A DNA stretch of 64,000 nt, from the NCBI GenBank assembly GCA_001414345.1, contig LLCB01000010.1:186001-250000 (forward strand). Direction: 5' to 3'. The position numbers and the translations under genes are program-made. This document shows, piece by piece, positions 11,522-22,086 of the stretch. The DNA is from Hymenoscyphus infarciens. Lineage: Eukaryota; Ascomycota; Leotiomycetes; Helotiales; Helotiaceae. Under the pieces are notes generated by a model. That model worked only from the letters and a program-made list of their open reading frames with translations, did no database searches and had not been told where the DNA came from. How positions within the stretch are numbered: position 1 is the stretch's first letter; the number at the start of each line of letters is the position of its first letter.

Positions 11522-12359
11522 GGTTGTGAGGTTGGAGCAGATGGAAGGCAGTTTAGAAGATTGGAGGATTGGAAGACTGAGTTAATGATAATAATATGAT
11601 TTACGGCTTCGATCCCAACTCTGATGTTTCTTGGAGCACTGCCACTTCTCCACCTACCTCCCTCAGGTTCCCTTGCTTCCTATTTTATTTTGGTGTTTAT
11701 TTATTTTATGTCTCTTGTTCGAATTTCTTTGTGACATACATTATCGGACCTTGTCATGAACTCCGTATGCTTTCCAACGCAAGCGCTGAGTGAGCAACCC
11801 ACTTTCCAAGGGTTCTATAACTTCCCACACTAGGAAATGGCGAGTATGGAGGGGACGCTAGTGTGATAGCTTGAAAAGTTAACAAGTAGGAAGTTGGGAC
11901 CTGAGACTATTCCACCTAACAAAGGATTAGCCCCGAAGTTAAAACATTTTTTTCTTATAAAAGAATTTTACACTTTTTGCAATAGGAGAGGTTGTAGCTT
12001 GAGTGTTTAGTATACCGTATACGAGTGCATGAGAGTTCAAATTCCTATAGGGCGTGTAACAGGTTACTAAGTCAAGCTGTCAAAAGTTCTTCAAGGGCTA
12101 AAATCTGAAACGGTGTCGCTTTTCTTGTTTGGTTTATTTTTGCTTACTAGATATTGTCGGGTTACTCGCGAGTTACTCGAGGGTAACTCATGGGTTACCC
12201 ATAGCTTACTCTTGGGTTACTTGTGGCTTACTCTAGCCTAAATTAACGTCTCTGGTAGGTCAAAAAGAAATCTCAGTCGAGGCCAGCTCTGACCTATCAA
12301 ATGCTATATCAAACCCGCACACCAACAGACAATATGAATGGTAATAGTATTTTTATTTC
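11522..12359. other. Intergenic, convergent; contains GAGTAAC/GAGTAAGC repeats
   Basis: Sequence between two convergent genes. No convincing coding frame. The part 12150-12240 carries the short-period repeat listed next. Confidence 0.5.
12155..12238 (-). repeat. Short repeat cluster, core GAGTAA[G/C]C (read on minus strand)
   Basis: On the plus strand the cluster reads as successive GGTTACTC, AGTTACTC, GGTAACTC, GGTTACCC, GCTTACTC, GGTTACTT and GCTTACTC units about 10-14 bp apart. Read on the minus strand the core is GAGTAAGC or GAGTAACC. The same core recurs in a larger cluster at 53.8-54.2 kb. Units are too irregular for a microsatellite. Confidence 0.7.
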
Positions 12360-13653
12360 TCAATTAGCCTTTTCACCTTGCTTTCGGAAGCGACCTTGCA
12401 ACCAACATCTATACATCTTCAACTGCTTGGCTCGATTGACCAACAGTCTTCTGTCTACACCAAGATCAACGACTTCGAAGCAAGGACCTGGGGTATTTTC
12501 AGTAGCAACATCCTCCGCCTTCTCTCCAATCCAGATATCAATAAGCTCATCCTTTTCAAAAAAGTAAACTCTAGTACCATCCCCTCGAATGTAAAAGTTT
12601 TCTTCTAGATATCTTCCCTTCTTGAAGCGCACTTGAGCCAGATCCCCTCGACCATAATCACGGAATAACACCTCTCCGCCAGGCTTAAGAACTCTGAATA
12701 TGTTGTGCACAGCTTGTTTCCATTGAGATGGTGAGAGGGCCGAGAAGATAAAGATCATCAAGACATAATCAACACTTCCCTCGCCCAAACCAGGTGGGAG
12801 CTCATCACTGGCGGCATCCCAAACGTCGGCTTGTATATTTTGTGGATCATATGCCTCGTTTGCACGAATTACTTCGACGGCTTTCTTGGAAAAATCGCAG
12901 GCATGTATTTTGAGATTTGGATTTTGGTTACGTGACAAGATAGGGAACGCAGTGTTTCCAGCTCCTGCGCCGACCTCCAGAAGTGTGAAAGGTCCAGCGT
13001 CCGGCTTCGTGATATCAATCAGGACTGGAAATTCTTGTTGAAGCCATTTGCGGTCCTTGAAGAAGTTGGCAGCATTGTTCTTGTAAAAGTTATTCCACCA
13101 TTTTGCGGGGTCACCGTTGAATCTACCTTTTGACTTGTTAGCGATGGCACACAAAAAGACTCGAGACAATATTGTGTGTAAGAGAATGCTATCAGATAGG
13201 AGCGAAAGACATTGCGAATTTGATTCGTTCATGGGCTAGTAACCTCAGATGAACTATGCTTGTATTCAATCATCAGGAAGCAGTGGCAGAACCACTAGGG
13301 AGTGTATGAAGAGAAGAGAAAATTTGCTTACTTTTATCGAAATCGGAGACGGGTGCTTCGCGTTGCTTTGCGTATTGTTCTTCTGCATACTCCTTGTAAG
13401 TATCATCAGTCTCTACGTGATCCCAGGCATTGAACTGGAACACGTTTTCAGTCTCGCTCAGGTAGCGAGATCCGAATTGAAAGGGATCGCTCCTTTTGAG
13501 GTTGTTCTCGGGATCGTGAGAGAGGTGAGGTGGGATTGTGGTAGGCTCCGCGCCATCAATCGCGACAGTCTGGTGGTCCTCGGTCGGGGCCAATGTCAAT
13601 TGGGCAAGATCTGGCACGGGAACTGCCTGTTCCTTGCTCTTACTCGAATCCAT
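12360..13653 (-). CDS. trm140: tRNA (cytosine-32-N3)-methyltransferase, Trm140/METTL2 family
   Basis: This enzyme should use S-adenosylmethionine to make 3-methylcytidine at position 32 of tRNA-Thr and/or tRNA-Ser. Exons are 13332..13653 and 12360..13126, with an intron of 205 bp, giving 362 residues. Splicing joins VSDFDK to SRFNGDPAKWWNNFYKNN, the expected continuity for the family. Family landmarks are FQFNAWDHVE in exon 1, FFKDRKWLQQEFP before the catalytic domain, the SAM-binding loop LEVGAGAGNTAFP, CDFSKKAVEV, and the late FRDYGRGDLAQVRFK stretch. The start ATG at 13651-13653 opens exon 1. The gene shares a 361-bp divergent promoter region with coq10. No programmed frameshift, as seen in the yeast ABP140 gene, is needed here. 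Confidence 0.92.
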
Positions 13654-14014
13654 GACTCAACTTGGATATAGAGAGCTTCAACTGGTAAATTGACCTGAGC
13701 ACATAAGAGTTGTCGCGATGTTGGAGTTTGGTGTTGGAGGAGGGAGAAAGAGAGAAGAAAAGCGGTGCGCGAAAGAAAATTTATTCGAGGGCGGGCAGAG
13801 GGCGGTGAGTCTTTTCTGCCGCAGCTATCCCTTGCAAGCTTGAATCTTGAAGAAGCTCCACCAAAATTATGTCCAGTAACAGAGTCAATGACCGCACGAG
13901 TAGTCTGCCCTTCGTTTCTCGCCATGGACTTTTGCTAACATTTCTTTCAATTCTGCTTCTCATCTTCGAAAACCTCTGATACAATACCCACCACAGCCAC
14001 AATCCTTCCTCGCC
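13654..14014. promoter_or_regulatory. Shared divergent promoter region trm140 / coq10
   Basis: 361 bp separate the two start codons. No frame within it is protein-like. Pyrimidine-rich stretches flank both starts. A common promoter is inferred from the divergent arrangement alone. Confidence 0.6.
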
Positions 14015-14767
14015 ATGTCGAATGTTATGCTTCGAACTCTCCGACCGCAAAGCGCATTCCGCTCTCTGCAACCCGCTTCACGAAGGTTCATAACCCTTCC
14101 GGGCCTCCCAGGAGCTGAAGCACAAAGTCTGACGGCAACCCGAATCCTCCCATACAAATCGAGCAGCCTCTACACCATCATCGCAGACATCGACAGCTAT
14201 TCTACCTTCCTCCCTTACTGTCAAGATTCAAAGGTCACGAAATGGTCAGAGCCAGATGCAAATGGGAAGCGATGGCCCTCTGAAGCAGATCTGAAAGTGG
14301 GTTGGGCCGGCCTCGAAGAAACCTTTACTTCGAGAACATTTTGTATACCAGGCTCAGTCGTTGAAGCATTAGGAGGCGATGCGCTCACAAGTCTGCCAAA
14401 ATCAGAATTGGCACACCATGCTGCTACACTCAACAGCCCGGCAAAAGCCAATAGCATATTTCAGTCATTAAGTACAAGGTGGACCGTCAAGCCTTTCCAT
14501 TACAAACCCCCCTCCGGGAACCCACAATCAGACAAATCGGAGCACGAGGCAAGAGATCGGACAGAGGTCCATCTATCAATCGACTTTCAATTCGGAAATC
14601 CAATATATGCTGCGCTAAGCAAGGCAGTCGCACCAAAGGTGGCAGGAATAATGATCGAGGCATTCGAAGCTAGGGCGAGAAAAGTACTGGACGGGTCTCG
14701 TACCGCAATGCCTGAGGAAAATAATCTAGATGGGGTGGTTGGCGCGACAAAACAACATCGTGTATAA
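14015..14767 (+). CDS. coq10: Coenzyme Q-binding protein COQ10, mitochondrial
   Basis: Intronless, 250 residues. COQ10 is a START-fold lipid-binding protein of the mitochondrial inner membrane, needed for efficient ubiquinone use in respiration. The first ~30 residues are Arg/Ser-rich without acids (MLRTLRPQSAFRSLQPASRR), a typical mitochondrial presequence. The polyketide-cyclase/START domain follows: RILPYKSSSLYTIIADID, YSTFLPYCQDSKV, ADLKVGWAGLEETFTSR, then the late strand VHLSIDFQFGNPIYAALS and the C-terminal helix KVAGIMIEAFEARARKVL. An insertion between the central strands (about residues 110-165) is longer than in the yeast protein, as is usual in filamentous ascomycetes. Assignment is firm from these motifs. 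Confidence 0.92.
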   Translation: MSNVMLRTLRPQSAFRSLQPASRRFITLPGLPGAEAQSLTATRILPYKSSSLYTIIADIDSYSTFLPYCQDSKVTKWSEPDANGKRWPSEADLKVGWAGLEETFTSRTFCIPGSVVEALGGDALTSLPKSELAHHAATLNSPAKANSIFQSLSTRWTVKPFHYKPPSGNPQSDKSEHEARDRTEVHLSIDFQFGNPIYAALSKAVAPKVAGIMIEAFEARARKVLDGSRTAMPEENNLDGVVGATKQHRV

Positions 14768-15614
14768 AAGGGCATATAAATGGCGTTCAGAGAGGAAATC
14801 TGCTGGCAATTTCGAGATAGAACTCCGACCTTATGTACAATACTACTCCTGTAAAACAAGTTAGTACTATACCACATGCTCGATCATTTTACGATGAGTC
14901 TCGGCTTTGATTCTGGCAGTCGAGCATTCTATGGTATTTGGCTAAGGCATTGAATTTCGTGATCCATCATTAAACAGATAATGTTATGTTTAGGCTTTAA
15001 ATCTAGGCAACAAAGTCGTGGCAATCATACCGCCCGAGTAGAAAATTGTAGCGAGCCCAAGGCGGTTTCGATATTGAACCGAGTGGTTTGAAATGTATAC
15101 ATCTCTTCTACCTTTTGGCTTGTACCTAATTAGCGCTGTTTTCTTGTGCATTGGTATGGCATGCGCTAAAAGATAGTTGTAAATAGAATATTTCTACTCC
15201 TGTCTCAAAGTGCACTACTCTAGTGTGAACCAATAAGTACGCATACTTGGCGCCATCCAGTGGCAGTTGCAAACCCTCCCCTTGATTTAACGTTTGACCT
15301 TTTCGACATCATCTTCAAAGACAAAATCATGAAGATTGTTATGGGTGTCCATTCATTAGAAGTTATGAAAAAAGCAACAAGATTTCTAAATTAATCTAGC
15401 CTGGATATCATATTAACAACCAACGTATTCTAACAAAACCACAGTTCTCATACCATAACTCCAGTACCCAGTATAAGATATGATGCCTCAACCTTTCAGT
15501 CCACTTGTAACCTTTCCAACCACCAAAGAAAACGCCTTCTAAATCCTGTAACCCATCCCTCAGCAAAACTCCTTTCGATTCTTACACCAATGAGATTTGC
15601 CCGTTGTAGTGACT
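14768..15614. other. Intergenic, convergent 3' regions of coq10 and RTA1 gene
   Basis: About 850 bp with no supported gene, RNA or repeat. It probably contains the 3' UTRs. Confidence 0.5.
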
Positions 15615-16582
15615 CTAACTATCACTCAAATGCATCTCATCACTATATTGTTTTCCCCCAATGAGATTTCCGGGATGAACGACATTGAAGACAACCATGG
15701 CACCAAACATCAGAACCGAATCGAAAATATAAAGATAAGCCTCGTGGGTCATCAAAGTTCCGCCCGAACCACCCAAGAATTCCGCAACACGGAAGACCGA
15801 TCGGACCAAGATCAATGCACTGGCAAAGTACAAAGAATACATGTATTTCCTCCAAGGCGCCGCCATAGACGAATTTGTTGGGGTGGCAGAAAGTCGACGG
15901 TGGAAGATGGCGCTAGTAATGATGAAGACGGCGAACATGAGAATTTGTAGGGCGAGACCGAAGACGACGATGGTTTTCCCGGTGTTTTGACTGCTCTCTT
16001 GGGACATCATTCCTCCTCCTACTTGGGTTAGTGATATTCATGATATAGTAGACGGATTTGTGTATGCTGACCTCCGGACTGGACTAAGAAAGAGAAGACA
16101 TCGCCAAAGACGAAAATCTTTGTGAGCCACGTTCTTCGAATTGGTGATAAACTCTCCGCTCCTGTAAAAGCAATCATGCGCCCAAGAATCATATATATGC
16201 TGGCCGCAAAAAGAGCGGGTGCAACGAGGAGAAGTAGAGTTTGCATGATGTAGATGCCGAGACTGGTTTGGTTGTTGTGCGCCAATATACGAGCAATATA
16301 CCCAATCCATTCGACTATGTAAAGCATCAGTAAGGTTTATTTCGGAATAGAGTGGCAAGCGAATACTCACAAAATCCACCAACAATCAAAGGTATCAAAA
16401 AGAGAGAGCGCTTCTGAAATGCTTGAAAGCAATGGAGGAATGTAGTTCCCAAAAAAAGCACAACGAAAATCACTGCTGCTGCAATTGAGGGATCATATCT
16501 GCGTTGAAATCAGCAAATGTTCGATTACTATTGGAGCCATACAATCTTACTTCCATAACTTAAATTCTTTCGTGTCGGACAT
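15615..16582 (-). CDS. RTA1-family lipid-translocating exporter (seven-helix membrane protein)
   Basis: Predicted exons on the minus strand are 16551..16582, 16371..16498, 16072..16314 and 15615..16018, giving 268 residues. All three introns are 52-56 bp and keep frame. The protein starts MSDTKEFKLWKYDPSIAAA, the usual N terminus before helix 1. The family hallmark EWIGYIARI falls at the exon 2/3 join, and GDVFSFLVQSGGGGMM at the exon 3/4 join. Seven hydrophobic segments can be counted. RTA1/RSB1 proteins of yeast act in resistance to toxic lipids such as 7-aminocholesterol and phytosphingosine, probably by moving lipids across the plasma membrane. The exact substrate here is unknown. The gene is divergent from a Zn2Cys6 regulator, which may control it. 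Confidence 0.9.
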
Positions 16583-17196
16583 TTTGAGTAATGCCTCTGT
16601 GATGAACAAGGAAGGAGGCGAAGAAAAATGGGCACCGAATCGAAGAAAGAGCCTTTGATAGTGAAGAATATAAGTAGAGATTGAGAAATAAGGAGGCTCT
16701 GGAGAAGATGAAGAAGACAACAATTCTTATTTACATGAGGCATGACGGAGTATATGTAAAATCCACTGCATCCAGAATTCCAGATTTGGATAAGGGGATT
16801 GTCACCCTCTGTGCCGTTGGATAATTCCCGACTGCAGGGTGAAGCGTATCGAACTTATCAAAAATCTACCTACAGCCATTGAAAGAAGGGCTTAAACGCA
16901 TTTCCCGGGACAATCTTAAAGGGGGCTGCGCAAAAAGGCTCGGATCTCGGGTTTTAGTTTTTTGGACCAATCGTTGAGCGTAACTGCCTGCGATGACCCA
17001 CATAGGGCACTAGTAGCAGGCTGGCCGCTGATGGTTGCTTGACAGGTATATTCTTCATCTCTGGAATGAGCCTTAGAAATACGCGTACCAACCAACTCAT
17101 TTGGGACCTTCCTTGTCCGTAACAATAAATGTATAGAAGGCGCTCCCATTCGATGTCGGTCCGACCCTTGAACCACCGATTGCGCTGACACTGACA
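16583..17196. promoter_or_regulatory. Divergent promoter region RTA1 gene / Zn2Cys6 regulator
   Basis: 614 bp lie between the two start codons with no protein-like frame. Single CGG and CCG triplets are present, but I do not see a clear paired Zn2Cys6 site. Shared control is inferred from the arrangement. Confidence 0.45.
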
Positions 17197-18941
17197 ATGA
17201 ACAAAACACCTGCTACTGGCAAGCCTCGAAGGCCACATAATAAGAGCCGCACCGGGTAAGATACCTTTGCCGTAGAGTTTATACAAAAAAAAACAAAAAC
17301 AAAAACAAAATACTACGCAGAAAAACAAAGAAAGAAAAAACAGTATAGACATTGCTAACATCTCCCTATAGATGCACACAATGCAAAGCAAGAAAAATCA
17401 AGGTGCGTAGACACGAAACCGCAATGCTTTTTCTTTGCAGCTTCTTCCTGGAGGCTTGACTGCATCCCAAGCACTGCAATGCAATATTACGTTCGAAAGC
17501 TTACGACGCTTCGTATTCGAAATAAGCATGGCAGTGTGGTAAGGATTTCGACGTCTACCATCAGGGCTTACGATGTGCAAAGGTACTCTGGTATGTATCC
17601 GAGCGGCGAGTGTTCGGCTCCCATTCGCTACAGTGTTCCGTAACTCCTGACCGTATCTAGTGTAAATCCCGAAAGTCCGATATTCTGTGCTCTTCATTTT
17701 TCATCAAACATGGAAAATAGAGGCTGACAGTAGAGCAGTGCGATGAGAAAAAACCAACTTGTCAAAAATGTGACGGTAACGGAGCGCCATGTAGTTTCCT
17801 CCAAACTCATCCTCAACCACGAGGAGGACCACCGGCCCTGGCTCCGTCCAATTTTCATTCGCGAGCCGCCATAGAGATTTCTCCAGTTCCAACACAACAA
17901 TCAACAGCGAATACCCCCGTTTCGACTTCATCCTCTCACTTCCTTCCAGCCAGCTTTACACTGCTTGACTTGGAGCTATTGCATTCATGGATTGAAAATG
18001 GCGTTCAAACCTTTGCCCCCTTTCCAGAGATATATGAACTATATTCAAAAATCATGATGGAGTTTGCTTTCAAGAACGACTTCGTTATGCACAGGGTGTT
18101 GGCACTTTCTGCTCTTCATATGGCACACATCCATCCTGAGGAGGCGTCCAAGTATCGCTTCGCAGCGGATACTCATTCTGCAACCGGGCTGTCTTTGTTT
18201 CTTCACGAAATCGGAAACCTCAGCCCCTCTAACTGTGAAGCGTGCTTCCTCTTCTCTTCAATGACCTTTCTTCATGCCTGGGCTACCCAGGACATGTCCA
18301 AACCCTCGACGATGTTCTTCTTTCCAACTCGTTGGAGTGGCGATTGGGGAGCACCCATCAGATGGATTAGATTAGATCGTGGGAGTCGCACAATCATCGC
18401 TGCGACGTGGTCGGATATAACAGCGGGAGCACTTGCACCACTTTTTACTCCGTGGGGCAAAATAGGATTCGGTGAAGGTTGGCTCGAGCCGGGGAAAGAC
18501 GACAATGTCTCAAGCGACGATAAAAAGGCGTTGAATAATCTCGCACAGGCATGGGACAACAACTCCAATTCGGAATCTAAAAAGACCACCCTTTCGGAAA
18601 CACTTGCTATTCTGAAGAGGACTTTCAACATGCTCGCGACCGAAACACCAAGGATCAGTGACCTGTCTATCGTCATGGCTTGGTTTTCTCATCTCTCCGA
18701 AGAGTTCTTCGAATTGGTCGAGGACAAAACCCCAGAGGCTCTTCTGCTAGTTGCATACTATTGCGTGACACTGATACGTCTGCCATCGCTGTGGTGGAAC
18801 GATGGAAGAGCAGAAAACTTTTTGGAGACAATTCTCGAGGAGCTTGGTGATGAATGGGAAGAATATACCAGATGGCCGATCGAGCAAGTCCTAGGACGCA
18901 AAAATGGGAATGAAACCACCAATGATGTGGTCATGGCATAA
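17197..18941 (+). CDS. Zn(II)2Cys6 transcription factor, Upc2-like (fungal-specific C-terminal domain)
   Basis: Exons are 17197..17255, 17372..17402 and 17739..18941, giving 430 residues. The N terminus is basic (MNKTPATGKPRRPHNKSRTG). Six cysteines follow at about residues 21, 24, 31, 38, 41 and 48, spaced C-x2-C-x6-C-x6-C-x2-C-x6-C, the classical binuclear zinc cluster. It is assembled from all three exons: the middle exon is only 31 bp, and the second intron (336 bp) falls between KARKIK and the third Cys, a common intron position in such genes. After a Pro/Ser linker comes the Upc2-type domain: LLDLELLHSWIENG, then FVMHRVLALSALHMAHIHP, then NCEACFLFSSMTFLHAWA. It presumably acts in the nucleus. 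The C-terminal type occurs in sterol-uptake regulators, and the divergent RTA1-type lipid exporter fits a lipid-related role by inference. Confidence 0.88.
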
Positions 18942-19542
18942 CAGTAGAGAAAGGAGAGAAAGATTCTTAAAACAACTTAAAACAACCACGCAGCACATTA
19001 CAGTACCAAGTCCAGCTACAAGACTTTGTAGTGCGAATGTAATTGAAAGTCATGCACCGTGCATCTTGTTCAAGTGACCCTCCATCGAAAGATTCAGCGG
19101 GCTCTCTCCAAATCTTCGACGTGTTGTTACCCGCCACAGGGAAAGTCCAATTGAAAAGATCTTGGCCAACACTCGCGAACACATTCATTCCCCACACACT
19201 AACGTTAACAAGTATAAAATGGGAGCGGCGCGCGAAGAACGATGACGGGAATGTGAACTGGGTAGGTATTCAGCGAAAAATAACCTTCACAGTTTTCAGC
19301 AGCCTTTCGTTTCAGCAAATACCAGCGACAGGTATCCAAACGAAGTTTATGTATCCTAACATTTCGAACCCCCATGCTATTCCCTGTGAGCCATTGGCTA
19401 GCTTGACTCTCGTTGGAAACGATGCAAGGTACATACAGCCTGGACTAGTTTGGTCGAATGAAGTCGTTGGAAACACTAGCAAGATCAGCATATTCATTAA
19501 GTCTGTTGAGCGTACCAAGTGATGTGAGTGTTGAAAAGCAGT
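18942..19542. other. Intergenic; one weak 159-codon frame
   Basis: A plus-strand frame at 19043-19522 has beta-strand-like alternation but no motif I recognise, and competing minus-strand frames exist. I do not call a gene. Confidence 0.35.
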
Positions 19543-21680
19543 CTACTGTTGGTCGCTGGATAACCCGATTTTGAAAATGCGAGCTCTCGGGGGGCGAACA
19601 GTTTGGGCATGGGGATTTGAATTTTCGAAAATGTTGTTTAGGATGAGAGCTGTTTTGCAATTTGGATCAGGAGCCTCCACAGGCTGTTTGGCGCTGGTTT
19701 TACTCTTAGCGTCTTGAAGAGCTTTCGTAAGTGGGGAATCTAGTAGAGGTTCCAAATAACCCTTGAATGATATTCGAGACAGACCACTAATTACCTGCAA
19801 ACGACGAACCTCTTCTTCTGCAATCTTCGTATCTGTCGGGGCCACCACATCCTGCTCTCGGGTCTGCGCCATTTTCTAAAAGTTCATGTATGATCCCGCT
19901 CCATGCTATAAGTACGTGTATTGGTGGTTTCTTCCTAATGTAACAAGGATGTACGACAAGAAGTTTTTCCATAATATAAATCCATCGTAGCGTTTATTTG
20001 GGTTGGCCCACAATTTTACCAAGAGTGTCACCATATGAGAAGTGACAAATCCAGTCTCGCTACTCGGTACCAATGCGTCCAGCGCTAGCCCGGTTGGCTC
20101 TACAGACTTTCCGTCCTCGAGTTTTAGTTGTAGGTACCTACAAAAGATGTTGTGATAGCCGCAGGTACCATCGAGTGCCAACGAGTAGCTTGTGCAAAAC
20201 CATCAGGGAGGCAAAAAAGCCGCTTGGGCGAGAGGCGCTTATCAAGATCAATTCTTATGGCGTAGGTCAAACCTTGGTCTTTCATTATGTGGCTTCGGCT
20301 AATATTTCCTTGCGATTCACTTCCGCTGAGTTGTTTGACCTGAACCGCGTTAGATTTGAAAATTGCGACAGCAGGTTTGAAGGCGCTTTTTTCGAGCTCA
20401 CCGGTTCACTGCAGGAGGATAACTTGAGTTTTGCGAGGCTCGAGAAAATCTCGGACCGTTCGATGCAGATATAAGACTCCCATCGAAGGGGTGAGGTCTG
20501 AAGTTTTGTATTTACTGCATTGGGCTTCTATTGGAAGACAGTAATGAGTCAGTGATTTAGTATTTCAGTTAAAAAGAGAATAATGTGGGTTGTGCTTGAT
20601 AGTCGGACCCAGAGACGGTAAATGGTCGAGGCCTTATGCCTCCACAGCATAAATACCCTTAACTTTCAAGACCATTTCCTCATATAACTTATCTAGATCT
20701 TTGGGCAATATTCTAAGTCGTGCTTGCAGATCTGAAATCCGGTCATGATTGCTGAGCCCGTTGATTTAAAGACGGCACAACATAACAAGCATGACCCACA
20801 GAAAAGCACCCTGGGCACTATCAGCAATTTTTTTAACGAGGCTTCGACATCCTTTCGGCTCTTTGGACATGAGAACTTCCATCATCACGTTATGAACTAG
20901 GCGATCTTGAATGTACCGTTGACTATCCAAGTCAGTCAAATCATGCAGTCGAAGCATTGGATATCCCGAAAAGGCGTCTTCAAAAGGAACATGAGGCCGG
21001 CTGCTAACACAGACTTTCACACTCGGAGAAAATCTCGGCGATCTCCACTTCTAATCCTTCGTATTCGCCGAGTCCGTCGATGAACAAACATAGGTTAATA
21101 GGGATCTGTTGTTGGATTATGAGTGCTTGAAAGGCCCTATAAAGCGAAGAAGTAGTCCAAGTCTTTACCTAAGAAAGAATTCATTAACTGAGCAACCGCG
21201 AAGTATAACAAGAATTCTTACCGGCTGAAGCTTGGAAAGGTTGGTTTTGGCCGCGTATAAGGATGCCCATTGCGAAGAAAAAACGGCGGGAACCAGTTCT
21301 TGTATTTGGCGCAAAACATCGTACCTATAAAATGGATTGGAGTAGGCCAACTTGAGACTTTTGTATATCGTTGTACCGCGCCACCAAAAGAAAAAAGGCG
21401 CGACGTGAAGCGGAGTCGCTTTAGACCAAGCCTGCAAATGCTCTCGAGTTCGTGGGTCATCGTAGATATACTTCATCAGGGTCGATCTCCAAGGGCCGCA
21501 TGAAACAAAACAAGAAGATATATATTGCAAGAGGGAGAAGGATAACTTGGAACTTTCGAACTTTCGAGAGAGTTGGGATCACGAAGCCATTCCCAACCAG
21601 GGCAAGGTAGGCAGCCTCGCGATGGGCAATAAAAGCGGCAGTAAATAGCTCGCTTGTTCTCTAGGATACTCAAGAACAAT
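19543..21680 (-). pseudogene. NACHT-domain (NLR-like, vegetative-incompatibility type) gene, decayed
   Basis: Fragments of one fungal NLR-like protein lie in order on the minus strand but in shifting frames. Near 21.5 kb is STLMKYIYDDPRTREHLQAW, the segment after Walker A, but the P-loop itself reads SCGPWRS and lacks its Gly-Lys. Near 21.1 kb is the Walker B block CLFIDGLGEYEG. A frame change follows directly, then KVCVSSRPHVPFEDAF (about 21.0 kb) and ADSAQGAFLWVMLV. Next come DLQARLRILPKDLDKLYEEM (about 20.7 kb), TVRDFLEP (about 20.4 kb) and repeat-like ends (GIIHELLENGADP near 19.9 kb). Several stops interrupt the frames. Intact relatives are cytosolic NTPases used in non-self recognition; this copy should make no working NTPase. 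The N-terminal effector region cannot be recognised. Confidence 0.85.
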
Positions 21681-22086
21681 CAAGAGAATAGGGTAGCTCT
21701 TCTCAAACAACCATCTTCAATCGTCCTAAGATAGCCAAGTCAATACTGAGAAGCCCTAGAAAGAATTGACATACCGACTTGTAGCCCTTCGAAAGTGATA
21801 CAGTAAAGCTAAACAAGGTCGGAAGAACATAGCAACATTTTCAATCAAATCCTAAGCATTTCGACAAGCTTGTCAAGTACAAGATCTTTTCGATTGCATT
21901 TGTGGTTGCGTTTCCAGGTTTCAACACCCGACCAGCCCCCCCTTTACTAGAGCATATCGGCTTTAAGATTATCGCCTATCGACCAAAGAATCTACAGGGG
22001 TTGTCGATAGATATCACGGCTTTACATTTCACAACACCATCCACCCCACGTTCACTCACCAATCCAATCCGCTACAATTTCCCTAC
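21681..22086. promoter_or_regulatory. Upstream region of the DUF1992 gene
   Basis: About 400 bp without a gene. It ends in AT/CT-rich leader-like sequence before the ATG at 22087. Confidence 0.4.

Noticed and set aside
19043..19522. 159-codon frame beside the NACHT pseudogene
   Set aside because: Looks beta-rich but matches no family I know, and opposite-strand frames of similar quality exist.
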